A stretch of DNA of 64,000 nt from Propionispira arboris (GCF_900109225.1 NZ_FNZK01000009.1:1-64000), one strand, 5' to 3'. Numbered from the stretch's first letter, positions 25,717 to 34,457 are shown. A program made the numbers and translations. The notes: generated by a model not told the origin, from the sequence alone.

Positions 25717-26505
25717 ATGTTATTAGAAGTATCTGAACTTTCGATAGCCTATGCGAATGATACAATTGTGAAAAATATGAATTTGTCGCTTGAGGAAGGC
25801 GAGGTAGTCGCTATCGTAGGAGAAAGTGGTAGCGGAAAAACAACTGTCATACGTGCAATTCTCGGGTGTCTACCGCATGGAGGGCATATCACTGGTGGAG
25901 AGATGTTCTTTGAGGGAAAAAATCTTTTAGAAAACACAGTGGAAGATTGGCGCAAGCTTTGCGGTAGGAAAGCGGCTATGGTTTTTCAAGATAGTGGCAG
26001 TATGCTCGATCCAATAAAACGTATTGGCAGCCAGTTTATAGAATATATTTGCGAGCACTCTTCGCTAACGAAAAGCGAAGCGGCAAAGGCGGCAGAAGAA
26101 ATGCTAAACAAAATGCACTTGCCGCATACCGAAAATCTGATGAAAAGTTATCCGTTCGAGTTAAGTGGCGGTATGCGGCAACGTATCGGTATTGCCATGG
26201 CGATGTTTTTTAAGCCGCGTCTTTTACTTGCTGATGAGCCGACTTCGGCCTTGGATGTGACAACGCAGGCGCAGGTTGTCACGGAAATGCTAGAGATTTG
26301 CCGTAGAGATCAGACAGCGATTATTCTGGTTACACATAATATCGGTGTTGCAGCCTATATGTCTGAAAAGCTCATTGTCATGCGTTCTGGTAGTATTGTT
26401 GAGGCAGGCAAAACGGATGAGATTATCACAAACCCACAGTCACAGTATACAAAAGAGCTCTTAGAAGCCGTACCAGAGATCGGAGGAAAGCGTTATGCCT
26501 TTTGA
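25717..26505 (+). CDS. ABC importer ATPase 1 (NikD/DppD type)
   Basis: The 262-residue protein starts at ATG 25717 behind AGAGGAGAAG. It has the Walker A GESGSGKTT at residues 35-43, a Q-loop 'VFQDSGSMLDP', the signature LSGGMRQRIGIAMAM and Walker B 'LLLADEPTSALDV'. It powers transport together with the next ATPase, whose start overlaps its end by 11 bases. It is slightly shorter than DppD homologues, lacking the Cys-rich C-terminal extension that the partner carries. Confidence 0.88.
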   Translation: MLLEVSELSIAYANDTIVKNMNLSLEEGEVVAIVGESGSGKTTVIRAILGCLPHGGHITGGEMFFEGKNLLENTVEDWRKLCGRKAAMVFQDSGSMLDPIKRIGSQFIEYICEHSSLTKSEAAKAAEEMLNKMHLPHTENLMKSYPFELSGGMRQRIGIAMAMFFKPRLLLADEPTSALDVTTQAQVVTEMLEICRRDQTAIILVTHNIGVAAYMSEKLIVMRSGSIVEAGKTDEIITNPQSQYTKELLEAVPEIGGKRYAF

Positions 26506-27448
26506 GATGGAAAAAGTTTTAGAAATCTCGCATATTGTGAAGCAATTTTTGGTGCCTGATGGGCGAAGCTTGACAGCTTGTGATGATGTCTCTCTTACCC
26601 TTTATAAAGGGGAAACGCTTGGTATTGTTGGTGAGAGCGGCTGCGGAAAAAGTACGCTTGTAAAGACGGTTATGCAATTATATGCGCCGACGGCAGGTGC
26701 TATTTATCATAGAGGTGTCGATATCACGAAGCTGAAGGGAGAAGCAGCGCGTCAAAATCGTCAACACATTCAGATGGTATTTCAAGATCCAATGCAGGCG
26801 TTTAATCCTAAGATGAAAATCCAAGATATCATTTGTGAACCACTACGCAATTTTGCAATCATTAAGAGAAATCAAGTTGAGGAAAAAGCAAAGGAACTTT
26901 TAAGGATTGTTGAATTGTCAGAAGAATTTGCAGAGCGGTATCCGGGAAATATGAGTGGGGGACAACGACAGCGTATTGCGATTGCTAGGGCTCTGGCACT
27001 TGAACCCGAGATTCTTGTCTGTGATGAAGCAACGAGTGCGTTGGATGTATCGGTACAGGAAAGAGTCGTTAAGCTTTTAGTCAAGATACAAAAAGAAAAG
27101 CAACTTTCTATCATTTTTATCTGCCATGACTTAGCTCTGGTGTCTAAGCTTTGTCATCGCGTTGCGGTCATGTATCTTGGTAATATCGTCGAAATACTGT
27201 CTGGAGATGCGATTTTAGAAGCTAAACATCCATATACCAAAGCACTTTTGCGTTCAGTTTTTTCTCTGAAATGTAAAGAAGAAATACAGCTATTAGATGG
27301 AGAGGTACCCAGTCCCTTAGACTTGCCACAAGGTTGCCCATTTCAAGATAGATGTGTGGAGTGTAGGGGAATTTGTCGACAAGAAAAGCCTGTTCTTAAA
27401 TTAAATTCAGATGGTCATAGTATTGCTTGCCATTTGATTTCAGCATAA
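26495..27448 (+). CDS. ABC importer ATPase 2 (NikE/DppF type)
   Basis: ATG 26495 lies inside the end of the previous gene with ATCGGAGGA just before it. The 317-residue ATPase has Walker A GESGCGKST, 'MVFQDPMQAFNPKM', the signature MSGGQRQRIAIARAL and Walker B 'ILVCDEATSALDV'. The C-terminal extension carries a cysteine cluster (C-P-F-Q-D-R-C…C…C), the pattern that holds an iron-sulfur or metal site in oligopeptide-type ATPases. It is the last gene of the operon; a MITE-like inverted repeat follows 150 bases later. Confidence 0.88.
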   Translation: MPFEMEKVLEISHIVKQFLVPDGRSLTACDDVSLTLYKGETLGIVGESGCGKSTLVKTVMQLYAPTAGAIYHRGVDITKLKGEAARQNRQHIQMVFQDPMQAFNPKMKIQDIICEPLRNFAIIKRNQVEEKAKELLRIVELSEEFAERYPGNMSGGQRQRIAIARALALEPEILVCDEATSALDVSVQERVVKLLVKIQKEKQLSIIFICHDLALVSKLCHRVAVMYLGNIVEILSGDAILEAKHPYTKALLRSVFSLKCKEEIQLLDGEVPSPLDLPQGCPFQDRCVECRGICRQEKPVLKLNSDGHSIACHLISA

Positions 27449-27600
27449 TAATAGGCGAGTTTATAGGATGAAAACATCGACGTATTAATTGATGTGTATA
27501 GTTCTAAAAAAATTATTGGTAAATATAAGTCGAGGTTCGTGGAATCGAAAAATTTACAGACATCTCTTGTATTTTAAATGTTTTCTGTTAAGAACCGATA

Positions 27601-27736
27601 AACAAGGGGCTGTCGCACTAAGCGTATAATCCTAAGAAATATGCAAAAATCATTCTTTTGAGGTGCAACATTGTGCTTATAAAAGAATGAATTGCATATT
27701 TATTTGCGGAAATGCTTAGTGCGACAGCCCCTTGTT
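27601..27736. mobile_element. 136-bp MITE-like element with 23-bp terminal inverted repeats
   Basis: AACAAGGGGCTGTCGCACTA plus AGC at 27601-27623 is exactly complementary to 27714-27736, and internal arms (ATATGCAA…TTCTTTT with AAAAGAATG…TTGCATAT) extend the fold to nearly full length. There is no ORF. The GGGGCTGTCGCA end resembles IS1182-family termini as I know them, so a parent transposase elsewhere is expected. Between convergent genes it may also stop transcription from both sides. Confidence 0.75.
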
Positions 27737-27791
27737 TTATCGAGCATATGTTTTTTCTATATATTTATAATTGTGATCTTGCCAAGCGGCA

Positions 27792-28169
27792 TTATTTTTT
27801 TTGCTCTTTTGTTGGCATGTATTCCGCAAATGTTTTGCGAAATTGAATTTTTGCCCAGATGCGAATTTCAGGATCTGGGTCAGACATTATTTTGTGAAGG
27901 ACGTCATACATTTCTTTTAAATCAAGATTTTCTGATAATTCATTTTTGTGTAAAGTAGTTTCTCCTGTTAAAATCCAATCTGCAGATACTTCATATTTTT
28001 TTGTTATCAATATCAACGTATCATATGATGGAGAAATCTTATCTTTTTCCATTTCGCTTAAATTACCTTGAGAAATCTTGATAGATGTAGCAAATTCCTT
28101 TTGGGTCAAGTTATGGGTTTTTCTCAATAATTTTAATCTTTTTCCAATACTATCAATGATATCAGGCAT
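27792..28169 (-). CDS. XRE-family helix-turn-helix regulator
   Basis: On the minus strand, ATG at 28169 follows AAAGGAGG. The 125-residue protein has an XRE/Cro HTH at about residues 10-65 (G-K-R-L-K-L-L-R, 'LTQKEFATSIKISQGNLSEM', 'SPSYDTLILITKKYEVSADW'). The W-I-L-T-G-E that follows is the usual end of this domain. A C-terminal helical part of about 50 residues may oligomerise. It is divergent from speF (217 bases between the starts), so it could regulate itself and the ornithine decarboxylase operon; no operator is identified. Confidence 0.8.
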   Translation of the reverse strand: MPDIIDSIGKRLKLLRKTHNLTQKEFATSIKISQGNLSEMEKDKISPSYDTLILITKKYEVSADWILTGETTLHKNELSENLDLKEMYDVLHKIMSDPDPEIRIWAKIQFRKTFAEYMPTKEQKK

Positions 28170-28386
28170 TAATAGAAGGCCTCCTTTTATTTAAAAAATC
28201 TAATTTAAAGATATTTTTATTGAAATATTTAGAATACAGATGTATAATAAAGATGTAAGTTGAATAGTTACATTAATAAATTTATAAAAACCCGACCGGC
28301 CGGAGGGTGAAGAGAACTTAAGACTTACCAAAAACTGCATAATACTTTTTTAGAAACTACTTCATTAGAATATTAGGAGGAAGCAA

Positions 28387-30543
28387 ATGAAACATTTCAA
28401 AATTGCTTATGGACCTGAAGCTAAAAAGTATTTTACTACGGAACGGGATTTGGTAGAGGCAGGACAGACGGATTATACCGATGTGGCTGCCATTGTTCTT
28501 ACGAGTGAAGAAACAAGCTATGCCAAGGCCGTTCAGGATACGAAGTTTGGTATTCCACTCTTTATCGTACTGGTCAAAGATGTCCCCTTGGAAGAAGCTT
28601 TCGTGGGGCGGGTTTATCATGTGATGGATACGACGCATTTTGATTTGCGTCTTTACAGCCGTCAGATTGAAGCGGCGGCTGTTTTATATGAAGAAAAAGT
28701 ATTACCGCCTTTTTTCAAGGCGCTGAGTGAATATGTAGAAAGCGGCAATGCGGCGTTTGACTGTCCAGGTCATCAAGGCGGGCAATTTTTCCGCAAACAT
28801 CCGGCAGGACGTTATCTTTACGAGTTTTACGGCGAAAACCTATTTCGATCCGATATCTGCAATGCGGATGTGAAACTGGGCGACCTTTTGATTCATGAAG
28901 GATTTGCCTGCGAAGCCCAAAAGCAAGCCGCACAAGTATTTAATGCGGATAAGACCTATTTTGTTTTAAATGGCACGTCAGCCTCCAATAAGGTTGTAAC
29001 CAATGCCTTGCTCTCACCGGGCGATCTGGTTTTATTTGATCGCAATAACCATAAATCAATCCATCAGGGAGCTTTAACACAAGCGGGTGCTACACCAATT
29101 TATCTGGAAACAGCACGAAATCCATTTGGCTTTATTGGTGGGATTGACAGCCACTGCTTTGATGAAACGTATTTGCGTGAACAGATTGCCAAAGTTGCGC
29201 CACGCAAAACAAAAGAAAAACGACCTTTCCGCTTGGCGGTTATCCAGCTCGGAACGTATGACGGAACGATTTATAACGCCCGACAGGTCGTTGATAAAAT
29301 CGGTTCTCTATGCGATTATATTTTGTTTGATTCAGCCTGGGTCGGTTATGAACAGTTTATTCCCATGATGAAAGACTGCTCACCGCTTTTATTGACGCTG
29401 ACAAAAGATGATCCGGGTATTATTGTAACACAATCCGTTCATAAACAGCAGGCCGGATTTTCGCAGGCATCACAGATTCATAAAAAAGACAGCCATATAA
29501 AAGGGCAGAAACGATACTGCGATCATAAGCGCTTTAACAATGCGTTTATGCTTCATGCCTCGACGAGTCCATTCTATCCGCTTTTTGCAACCTTAGATGT
29601 GAATGCGAAGATTCACGCCGGTGAAGCTGGGCGCAAACTTTGGATGAGCTGTGTAAAAATGGGGATTGAAGCGAGAAAAGCAGTATTAAAGAATTGTTCG
29701 ATGATTCAGCCGTTTATTCCTTTAATCGTAAACGGAAAAAAATGGCAAGATTATGATACCGATGAAATGGCGAATAATTTGGAGTTCTTTAACTTTCATC
29801 CGGGAGAAAAATGGCATTCGTTTGCAGGCTATGCGGAAAATCAATACTTTGTCGATCCTTGCAAATTAATGCTGACTACACCAGGGATTAAGGTTGATAC
29901 CGGGGAATATGATACGTTCGGCATTCCGGCGACCATCTTAGCGAATTATTTGCGTGAAAACGGGATTATTCCGGAAAAATGCGATTTGAATTCCATTTTA
30001 TTTTTACTGACACCAGCAGAAACTTCGACGAAATTGCAAAACCTTGTATCGCAAATTGCTCGTTTTGAAATTGCTATTAAGGAAGATTTGCCGCTGAGTG
30101 AAGTATTGCCAACCGTTTATAAAAATAATATGGATCGGTATGCAGGCTATACAATCCGTGCTTTATGTCAGGAAATGCATGATTTTTATAAGGAAAACAA
30201 TGTAAAGAATTTGCAACGGGATTTATTCCGCAGTAAAACGTTACCACGGACAGCAATCAGCGCCCAGGAAGCACAATGGGCTTTAATTCGCAATGAAGCG
30301 GAACTTGTACCATTGACGCATATTGTGGATCGTGTTGCCTTGGAAGGAGCTCTACCATATCCGCCAGGCATTATCTGCGTTGTACCGGGTGAACGCTGGA
30401 ATAAAACGGCACAGCATTATTTCTTGACGCTGGAAGCCGGAATTAATGACTTCCCAGGGTTTGCTCCTGAAATTCAAGGAGTCTATCTGCAACAAGCTGG
30501 AAATCTGATTAAAGGGTATGGCTATGTATTGAAAAAGGATTGA
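28387..30543 (+). CDS. speF: inducible ornithine decarboxylase (SpeF type)
   Basis: ATG 28387 follows TTAGGAGGAAG. The 718-residue enzyme is the PLP-dependent fold-I Orn/Lys/Arg decarboxylase. It has an N-terminal wing domain, then FDCPGHQGG, 'YFVLNGTSASNKVV' and the PLP-lysine segment S-V-H-K-Q-Q-A-G with Lys353, then 'DSHIKGQKRY' and 'TPGIKVDTGEYD…FGIPATILANYLRENG' in pieces. The resemblance to E. coli SpeF is high throughout by eye (EC 4.1.1.17: ornithine to putrescine plus CO2). With PotE next to it, it would consume protons and export putrescine as acid resistance. The close match to the gamma-proteobacterial pair suggests horizontal exchange. Confidence 0.92.
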   Translation: MKHFKIAYGPEAKKYFTTERDLVEAGQTDYTDVAAIVLTSEETSYAKAVQDTKFGIPLFIVLVKDVPLEEAFVGRVYHVMDTTHFDLRLYSRQIEAAAVLYEEKVLPPFFKALSEYVESGNAAFDCPGHQGGQFFRKHPAGRYLYEFYGENLFRSDICNADVKLGDLLIHEGFACEAQKQAAQVFNADKTYFVLNGTSASNKVVTNALLSPGDLVLFDRNNHKSIHQGALTQAGATPIYLETARNPFGFIGGIDSHCFDETYLREQIAKVAPRKTKEKRPFRLAVIQLGTYDGTIYNARQVVDKIGSLCDYILFDSAWVGYEQFIPMMKDCSPLLLTLTKDDPGIIVTQSVHKQQAGFSQASQIHKKDSHIKGQKRYCDHKRFNNAFMLHASTSPFYPLFATLDVNAKIHAGEAGRKLWMSCVKMGIEARKAVLKNCSMIQPFIPLIVNGKKWQDYDTDEMANNLEFFNFHPGEKWHSFAGYAENQYFVDPCKLMLTTPGIKVDTGEYDTFGIPATILANYLRENGIIPEKCDLNSILFLLTPAETSTKLQNLVSQIARFEIAIKEDLPLSEVLPTVYKNNMDRYAGYTIRALCQEMHDFYKENNVKNLQRDLFRSKTLPRTAISAQEAQWALIRNEAELVPLTHIVDRVALEGALPYPPGIICVVPGERWNKTAQHYFLTLEAGINDFPGFAPEIQGVYLQQAGNLIKGYGYVLKKD

Positions 30544-30546
30544 TCT

Positions 30547-30594
30547 GACAGACGGCTTTTAGTCTGTCAGGTTCGTCTAAAAGCCGTCTGATAT
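30547..30594 (+). terminator. hairpin between speF and potE (attenuator or terminator)
   Basis: CAGACGGCTTTTAG pairs with CTAAAAGCCGTCTG around a 14-base loop that itself contains TCTGTCAG; the T-run is weak (ATATTTG). Partial termination here would lower potE expression relative to speF. Confidence 0.55.
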
Positions 30595-30624
30595 TTGTAT
30601 CACCAGAAGAAAGGGTGAATCACA

Positions 30625-31953
30625 ATGTCTGAAAAAAACAATAAAATGAGTGTTATGCAGCTCACTTTTTTAACGGCAATCAATATGATGGGTTCCGGCA
30701 TTATTATGTTACCGACCAAACTGGCGGAAGTGGGGACGATTTCGATTGTTTCCTGGCTGGTGACGGCAACGGGTTCCATGGCACTGGCGTATGCTTTTGC
30801 CAAATGTGGGATGTTCAGTAAAAAGTCCGGCGGAATGGGTGGTTATGCAGAACATTCTTTTGGTAAAGCCGGAAATTTTATGGCGAATTATACGTATGGG
30901 ATCTCTTTGGTTATTGCCAATACCGCAATTGCTATTTCGGCGGTAGGCTATGGGGCAGAACTTTTTGGCGTGACGCTTTCACCGTTTACCGTAAGCCTAT
31001 GGACCATTTTTACCTTGTGGCTGGCAACTGTGCTGAATTTTGGCGGAGCCAGAATTACGGGGCAGATTAGTTCTTTCACGATTTTAGGAGTTATTATTCC
31101 GGTGGTCATATTGAGCATCTTTGGCTGGTTCTGGTTTGACAGCAGTTTATATATCGCTTCCTGGAATCCGCATGACTATCCGCAATTTGAAGCAATCAGC
31201 ATGTCGATTTCCATGACGTTATGGGCTTTTCTGGGGCTTGAATCGGCATGTGCAAATACGGATGCCGTTGACAATCCAGAAAAGAACATCCCGATTGCTG
31301 TTTTAGGCGGGACATTAGGTGCCGGTGTTATTTATATTCTTTCAACAAATGTTATGGCAGGTATCGTACCAAACGCAATTATGGCTGAATCAACCGCACC
31401 GTTTGGACTTGTATTTGCGGCGATGTTCAATGATACAATCGGTAAAATTGTCATGGGACTCATGGTGATGTCCTGCTTTGGCTCTTTACTCGGCTGGCAG
31501 TTTACGATTGCACAAGTATTTAAAAGTTCGGCAGTAGAAGGCTACTTCCCCAAACTTTTCAGCAAGGTGACAAAAGCCGATGTACCGTTGACAGCGATGC
31601 TCATTATTACAGCTGTTCAGACAGGTCTGGCCTTGTCGACCATGAGCCCTTCTTTAAATAAACAGTTTAATATTCTGGTCGATTTGGCGGTTGTGACCAA
31701 TATTATTCCATATCTCCTTTCGATGGCATCCGTGTCGGTTATTCAGGAAACCGCGGGCGTTCCTTTGGGGAAAAGCCGCTGGGTAAATTTTGTTGCTTTC
31801 GTGGGGTCAGTGTACAGTCTTTATGCGTTGTATGCCTGCGGCTTTACAGCGATGATGTATGGTGCGATGATTACCTTCGCCGGATGGACTTTATATGGAT
31901 TTGTTTCGAAACGTTTTGATTTGATCTCCTCGGTTACAGATCGACATATTTAA
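30625..31953 (+). CDS. potE: putrescine:ornithine antiporter PotE
   Basis: The 442-residue APC-family transporter starts at ATG 30625 behind GAAAGGGTG, 81 bases after speF. Twelve helices are seen. Landmarks shared with E. coli PotE include 'NMMGSGIIMLPTKLAEVGTI', 'KSGGMGGYAE', 'TLWAFLGLESACANTD', the N-P-E-K/R-N-I/V-P-I-A-V-L-G-G-T-L-G sequence and 'SCFGSLLGWQFTIAQVFK'. The protein exchanges external ornithine for internal putrescine in the inner membrane, feeding SpeF. The operon arrangement speF-potE is that of enterobacteria. Confidence 0.92.
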   Translation: MSEKNNKMSVMQLTFLTAINMMGSGIIMLPTKLAEVGTISIVSWLVTATGSMALAYAFAKCGMFSKKSGGMGGYAEHSFGKAGNFMANYTYGISLVIANTAIAISAVGYGAELFGVTLSPFTVSLWTIFTLWLATVLNFGGARITGQISSFTILGVIIPVVILSIFGWFWFDSSLYIASWNPHDYPQFEAISMSISMTLWAFLGLESACANTDAVDNPEKNIPIAVLGGTLGAGVIYILSTNVMAGIVPNAIMAESTAPFGLVFAAMFNDTIGKIVMGLMVMSCFGSLLGWQFTIAQVFKSSAVEGYFPKLFSKVTKADVPLTAMLIITAVQTGLALSTMSPSLNKQFNILVDLAVVTNIIPYLLSMASVSVIQETAGVPLGKSRWVNFVAFVGSVYSLYALYACGFTAMMYGAMITFAGWTLYGFVSKRFDLISSVTDRHI

Positions 31954-31968
31954 ATTAGCTTACCAACC

Positions 31969-32037
31969 ATATGTTTATATATTTTACAGAAAAAACACTT
32001 TCAGCCAGCGGGATTACCGTGCTGAAAGTGTTTTTTT
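31969..32037 (+). terminator. terminator of the speF-potE operon, member of a repeated type
   Basis: AAAACACTTTCAGC pairs with GCTGAAAGTGTTTT, followed by TTTGCC. The preceding TTTATATATTTTAC-GAAAAAACACTTT also occurs at 17838-17880. Confidence 0.8.
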
Positions 32038-32051
32038 GCCGGCCTGGGCAG

Positions 32052-32140
32052 TGTACGTGTGTCAAATTATTTAAAAATATTATATAATGAAGTCAAGTGA
32101 GAAAGTGGCAATGGGTCATGAAAAATGAACAAAATGAATT
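32052..32140 (+). repeat. dispersed promoter/leader repeat, copy 2
   Basis: It matches 15581-15669 over about 89 bases. In this copy a TATAAT at 32083-32088 and a GTGTCA 18 bases before it make a fair sigma-70-type promoter. Confidence 0.75.
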
Positions 32141-32183
32141 TAAAATTAAAATAGAACATATGATGGGAAAAAGAGGCCGCTAG
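32118..32183 (+). pseudogene. truncated copy of the small gene at 15648
   Basis: ATG 32118 gives M-K-N-E-Q-N-E-F… identical at the start to the 63-residue protein, but the frame ends after 21 codons with unrelated sequence. It is a broken duplicate carried with the repeat. Confidence 0.5.
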
Positions 32184-32224
32184 AATATAAAATTTTGGAA
32201 TCAAAATAGAAAAGAGGGATAGGT

Positions 32225-32692
32225 TTGCAAAAGATAATAGTGATGCTTAGTATATGTTTACTTTTCTGCCTTAAAGCTGGCGATGTATATGCTGCGGAAC
32301 CAGCAGAGGTTTGGCAGTATGAAAAAAATATAGAACAGGTGGCAGAACCATTAACAGAGCAAATGATGAAATCTATTAACGATGAAAATTATGATAGTTT
32401 TCAAAGCAATTTGAGTGCAAAGATGAAAGAAGTATTTCCTGAAAGTTCCTTTAAGAAAATGGTAGGTGATTTGAAAGATAAAGTTGGTATCTACAAAACT
32501 AAAGAAGTAATGAATATTGAATTGAGTACAGAGTATATGGTGATTAATTATAAAGGCATGTTTTCTCAAATGACGGATCCGATATTGATACGTGTGGTAC
32601 TGATCAATGAAAACGGAAAAACATGTATTGGTGGGTTATGGTTTAATCCGATGAAACTTGCTGGTCATACGGACCCTAACCCTTTTAAATAA
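32225..32692 (+). CDS. exported DUF3887-like protein
   Basis: TTG 32225 follows GAGGGATAGG. The 155-residue protein has a signal peptide (core about 4-17, cleavage near V-Y-A-A at about 24). The mature part reads 'LTEQMMKSINDENYDSFQSN', 'MKEVFPESSFKKMVGDLKDKVG' and 'VLINENGKTCIGGLWF', the layout of DUF3887/NTF2-like small domains found in Firmicute exported proteins. Function is unknown; it would be periplasmic. It probably uses the promoter in the repeat just upstream. Confidence 0.55.
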   Translation: MQKIIVMLSICLLFCLKAGDVYAAEPAEVWQYEKNIEQVAEPLTEQMMKSINDENYDSFQSNLSAKMKEVFPESSFKKMVGDLKDKVGIYKTKEVMNIELSTEYMVINYKGMFSQMTDPILIRVVLINENGKTCIGGLWFNPMKLAGHTDPNPFK

Positions 32693-33068
32693 AGATGGAG
32701 TACAAAGCAATAATATTTAAAGAAGCGTAAGTATTTGCCTAACAGAGGCCGTGCTTTTGATGTGAAAGAGCAATGGGCATTTTTTGTAAAAGGGAATGCT
32801 TAAGCAAATGCGTGATCCATCAAACGAAATTGATTGGTTGGTATTGTCAGGTACAGAGGGACAATAAATAAAAAGAGTTATAGCAACTACAGCAAAGACG
32901 ATAACGCAAGAAATAAAGGGTTTTATTGACAATGCCACTACTGGAGACATAAATAAGAGCGAAAGCTACTTTTTTATTATTGGTACAAATGGATCAGAAC
33001 GCGGGGAATATCAGACGGAGAATAACGGATAGGATGCTAATTAAGCTATCGGGATGATCGTGTTATTT
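32693..33068 (+). other. intergenic stretch with one coding relic
   Basis: Most of it lacks structure. From about 32868 to TAG 33030-33032 one frame is open without a start and codes 'KGFIDNATTGDINKSESYFF' and 'GTNGSERGEYQTENNG', which looks like the end of a former gene. No RNA gene or promoter is evident. Confidence 0.35.
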
Positions 33069-34073
33069 TTACCAAGTAGGAGGGGACTTCAGCAGAAAGA
33101 TCATAGCAAATAAGAGATAAAACAATACGGAATACACTAAATGCACAGGATTAAATTTATTTCGTTTAAGTGTTATCAATAAATAAGAGACCGCAATAAG
33201 AGTAACGATACCGGCCCAAAGTAAATGTGCATCAAATAACCAAGGGGTAAAAAATATACCAAAAGCACTCGGTACAGTTGCTTGTATCATCATTGAACCA
33301 CTAATATTTCCTAGAGCAAGTGTTTCTTTTCCTTGTTTAACCCATATAACTGCATTTAGAATTTCAGGTAATTCAGTAGCAATCGGGCTTAAAAGAAGAG
33401 ATACAATAAGTGGAGATATTTCCCAGTAACTGCTAATTAATTCCAGATTTTTAACGAATAAATGTGAACTGGAAAATATTAATATTAAGGCAAATATCGT
33501 TTGTGCAAGAACCAAAAATGTTGAAGGTTCTTGCTTTTTGGGTTGAAATTTCAGTGGATTAAGTCGTAAACACTCTTCAACACATTCTGCACGCATTTCC
33601 CTAAAGAAATAGAATCCATAAGCTATTAAGAACAAAAAAGCCATTAAAGGTTTAATGCTAAAAACAAGTAAACCTAATAAAACCTTAAAGAAAAAAATAG
33701 ATATAAACCACAATTGATCACGACTTAAATTTTTACGGTCAATATCCATTTTCATTCCTGACTTACGTTTTTTTCGATAGTAAATGATACTAAATCCTAC
33801 AACTGCATAAGCAATAGTTCCAAGTACAAGCGGACCACCTAATGCTGCTCCAATACCAATGTCTTTTTGTTGACTGCTAGAATTAAAAGCTACAGCAACA
33901 AATGTTACAACACTTTCCGGTAAGGCAGTTCCAATAGCCGCTAAAATAGTTCCAACTGCACACTGGGAAACATTAAATTTCACGCCAACCCATTCAATGG
34001 CATTGACAAAAAGTTCACAGCTATAATAAATTATGATGATGCATATGATGAGCAATAAATAGGTACTAAACAT
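33069..34073 (-). CDS. CaCA-superfamily cation exchanger
   Basis: On the minus strand, ATG 34073 follows TTGGAGGTAA. The 334-residue membrane protein has about ten helices in two inverted halves, each with the alpha-repeat: 'AAIGTALPESVVTFVAVAF' near residue 45 and 'LSPIATELPEILNAVIW' near 245. The acidic residues in these repeats bind the cation in Na+/Ca2+ exchangers. A central basic loop separates the halves. A probable Mn2+ riboswitch stands before it, so manganese (or Ca2+) export is the likely role, an inference from that leader. Confidence 0.82.
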   Translation of the reverse strand: MFSTYLLLIICIIIIYYSCELFVNAIEWVGVKFNVSQCAVGTILAAIGTALPESVVTFVAVAFNSSSQQKDIGIGAALGGPLVLGTIAYAVVGFSIIYYRKKRKSGMKMDIDRKNLSRDQLWFISIFFFKVLLGLLVFSIKPLMAFLFLIAYGFYFFREMRAECVEECLRLNPLKFQPKKQEPSTFLVLAQTIFALILIFSSSHLFVKNLELISSYWEISPLIVSLLLSPIATELPEILNAVIWVKQGKETLALGNISGSMMIQATVPSAFGIFFTPWLFDAHLLWAGIVTLIAVSYLLITLKRNKFNPVHLVYSVLFYLLFAMIFLLKSPPTW

Positions 34074-34099
34074 TAATTATTACCTCCAATATTCATAAT

Positions 34100-34228
34100 A
34101 AGAGCAAAAAAAGACTTTCGGCGCATTATAAAATGCACCAAAAGTCTCATTACGCAAAATTTGCGGGTACTACCAGGTTTCTCACCATTATGTTGATAGT
34201 ACCTATATTAATTACTCCCTTTTGAAAT
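34100..34228 (-). promoter_or_regulatory. probable yybP-ykoY (Mn2+) riboswitch with terminator
   Basis: Read on the minus strand, the leader has GGGAGTA near its start and GGTACTATCAACATAATGG. It continues with GAGAAACC-TGGTAGTACCC, a GCAAATTTTGC hairpin and 'GTAATGAGACTTTTGGTGC'. GGGGAGUA, UCAACAU and GAGACUUUUG at these relative places are the landmarks of the yybP-ykoY class. The end folds into a terminator (AGACTTTTGGTGC with GCGCCGAAAGTCT, then TTTTTTG at 34106-34144). Mn2+ binding would prevent termination and switch the exchanger on. Confidence 0.7.
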
Positions 34229-34369
34229 GTAAGACCTTAGTATAGCTTTTTTCTGTCTTAGCGTCAAGGTACTGCGGGATTTTTAGTTTTTAATGGAGAT
34301 TTTTTATTTTGCAGATATGGTTATGTACCGTTGACGGCTATGCTGATTCTTGATATAATCAATTCAATC

Positions 34370-34457
34370 TCTTATAGGCGATGGAGTTCGCCATAAATTT
34401 GTTCGGTGAACAATGATGACTCCTACCATTTTTCTAAATGGTAGGAGTCTATTTTTT
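34370..34457 (+). promoter_or_regulatory. fluoride (crcB-motif) riboswitch with terminator
   Basis: AGGCGATGGAGTTCGCCATAAA, a short hairpin, and GATGACTCCTACC make up the conserved core of the crcB motif, including the pseudoknot-forming GGAGT/ACTCC. The 3' part forms GACTCCTACC paired with GGTAGGAGTC, followed by TATTTTTTTG, as terminator. Fluoride binding would release transcription of the DUF190 and fluC genes. Confidence 0.93.

Noticed and set aside
27692-27958. 88-codon ORF over the MITE and the XRE gene end
   Set aside because: It begins within the inverted repeat and is antisense to the regulator.
28260-28386. Leader peptide (speFL-like) or riboswitch before speF
   Set aside because: The GC-rich patch CCCGACCGGCCGGAGGG is noticeable, but no ORF of the expected kind or known aptamer pattern was found.
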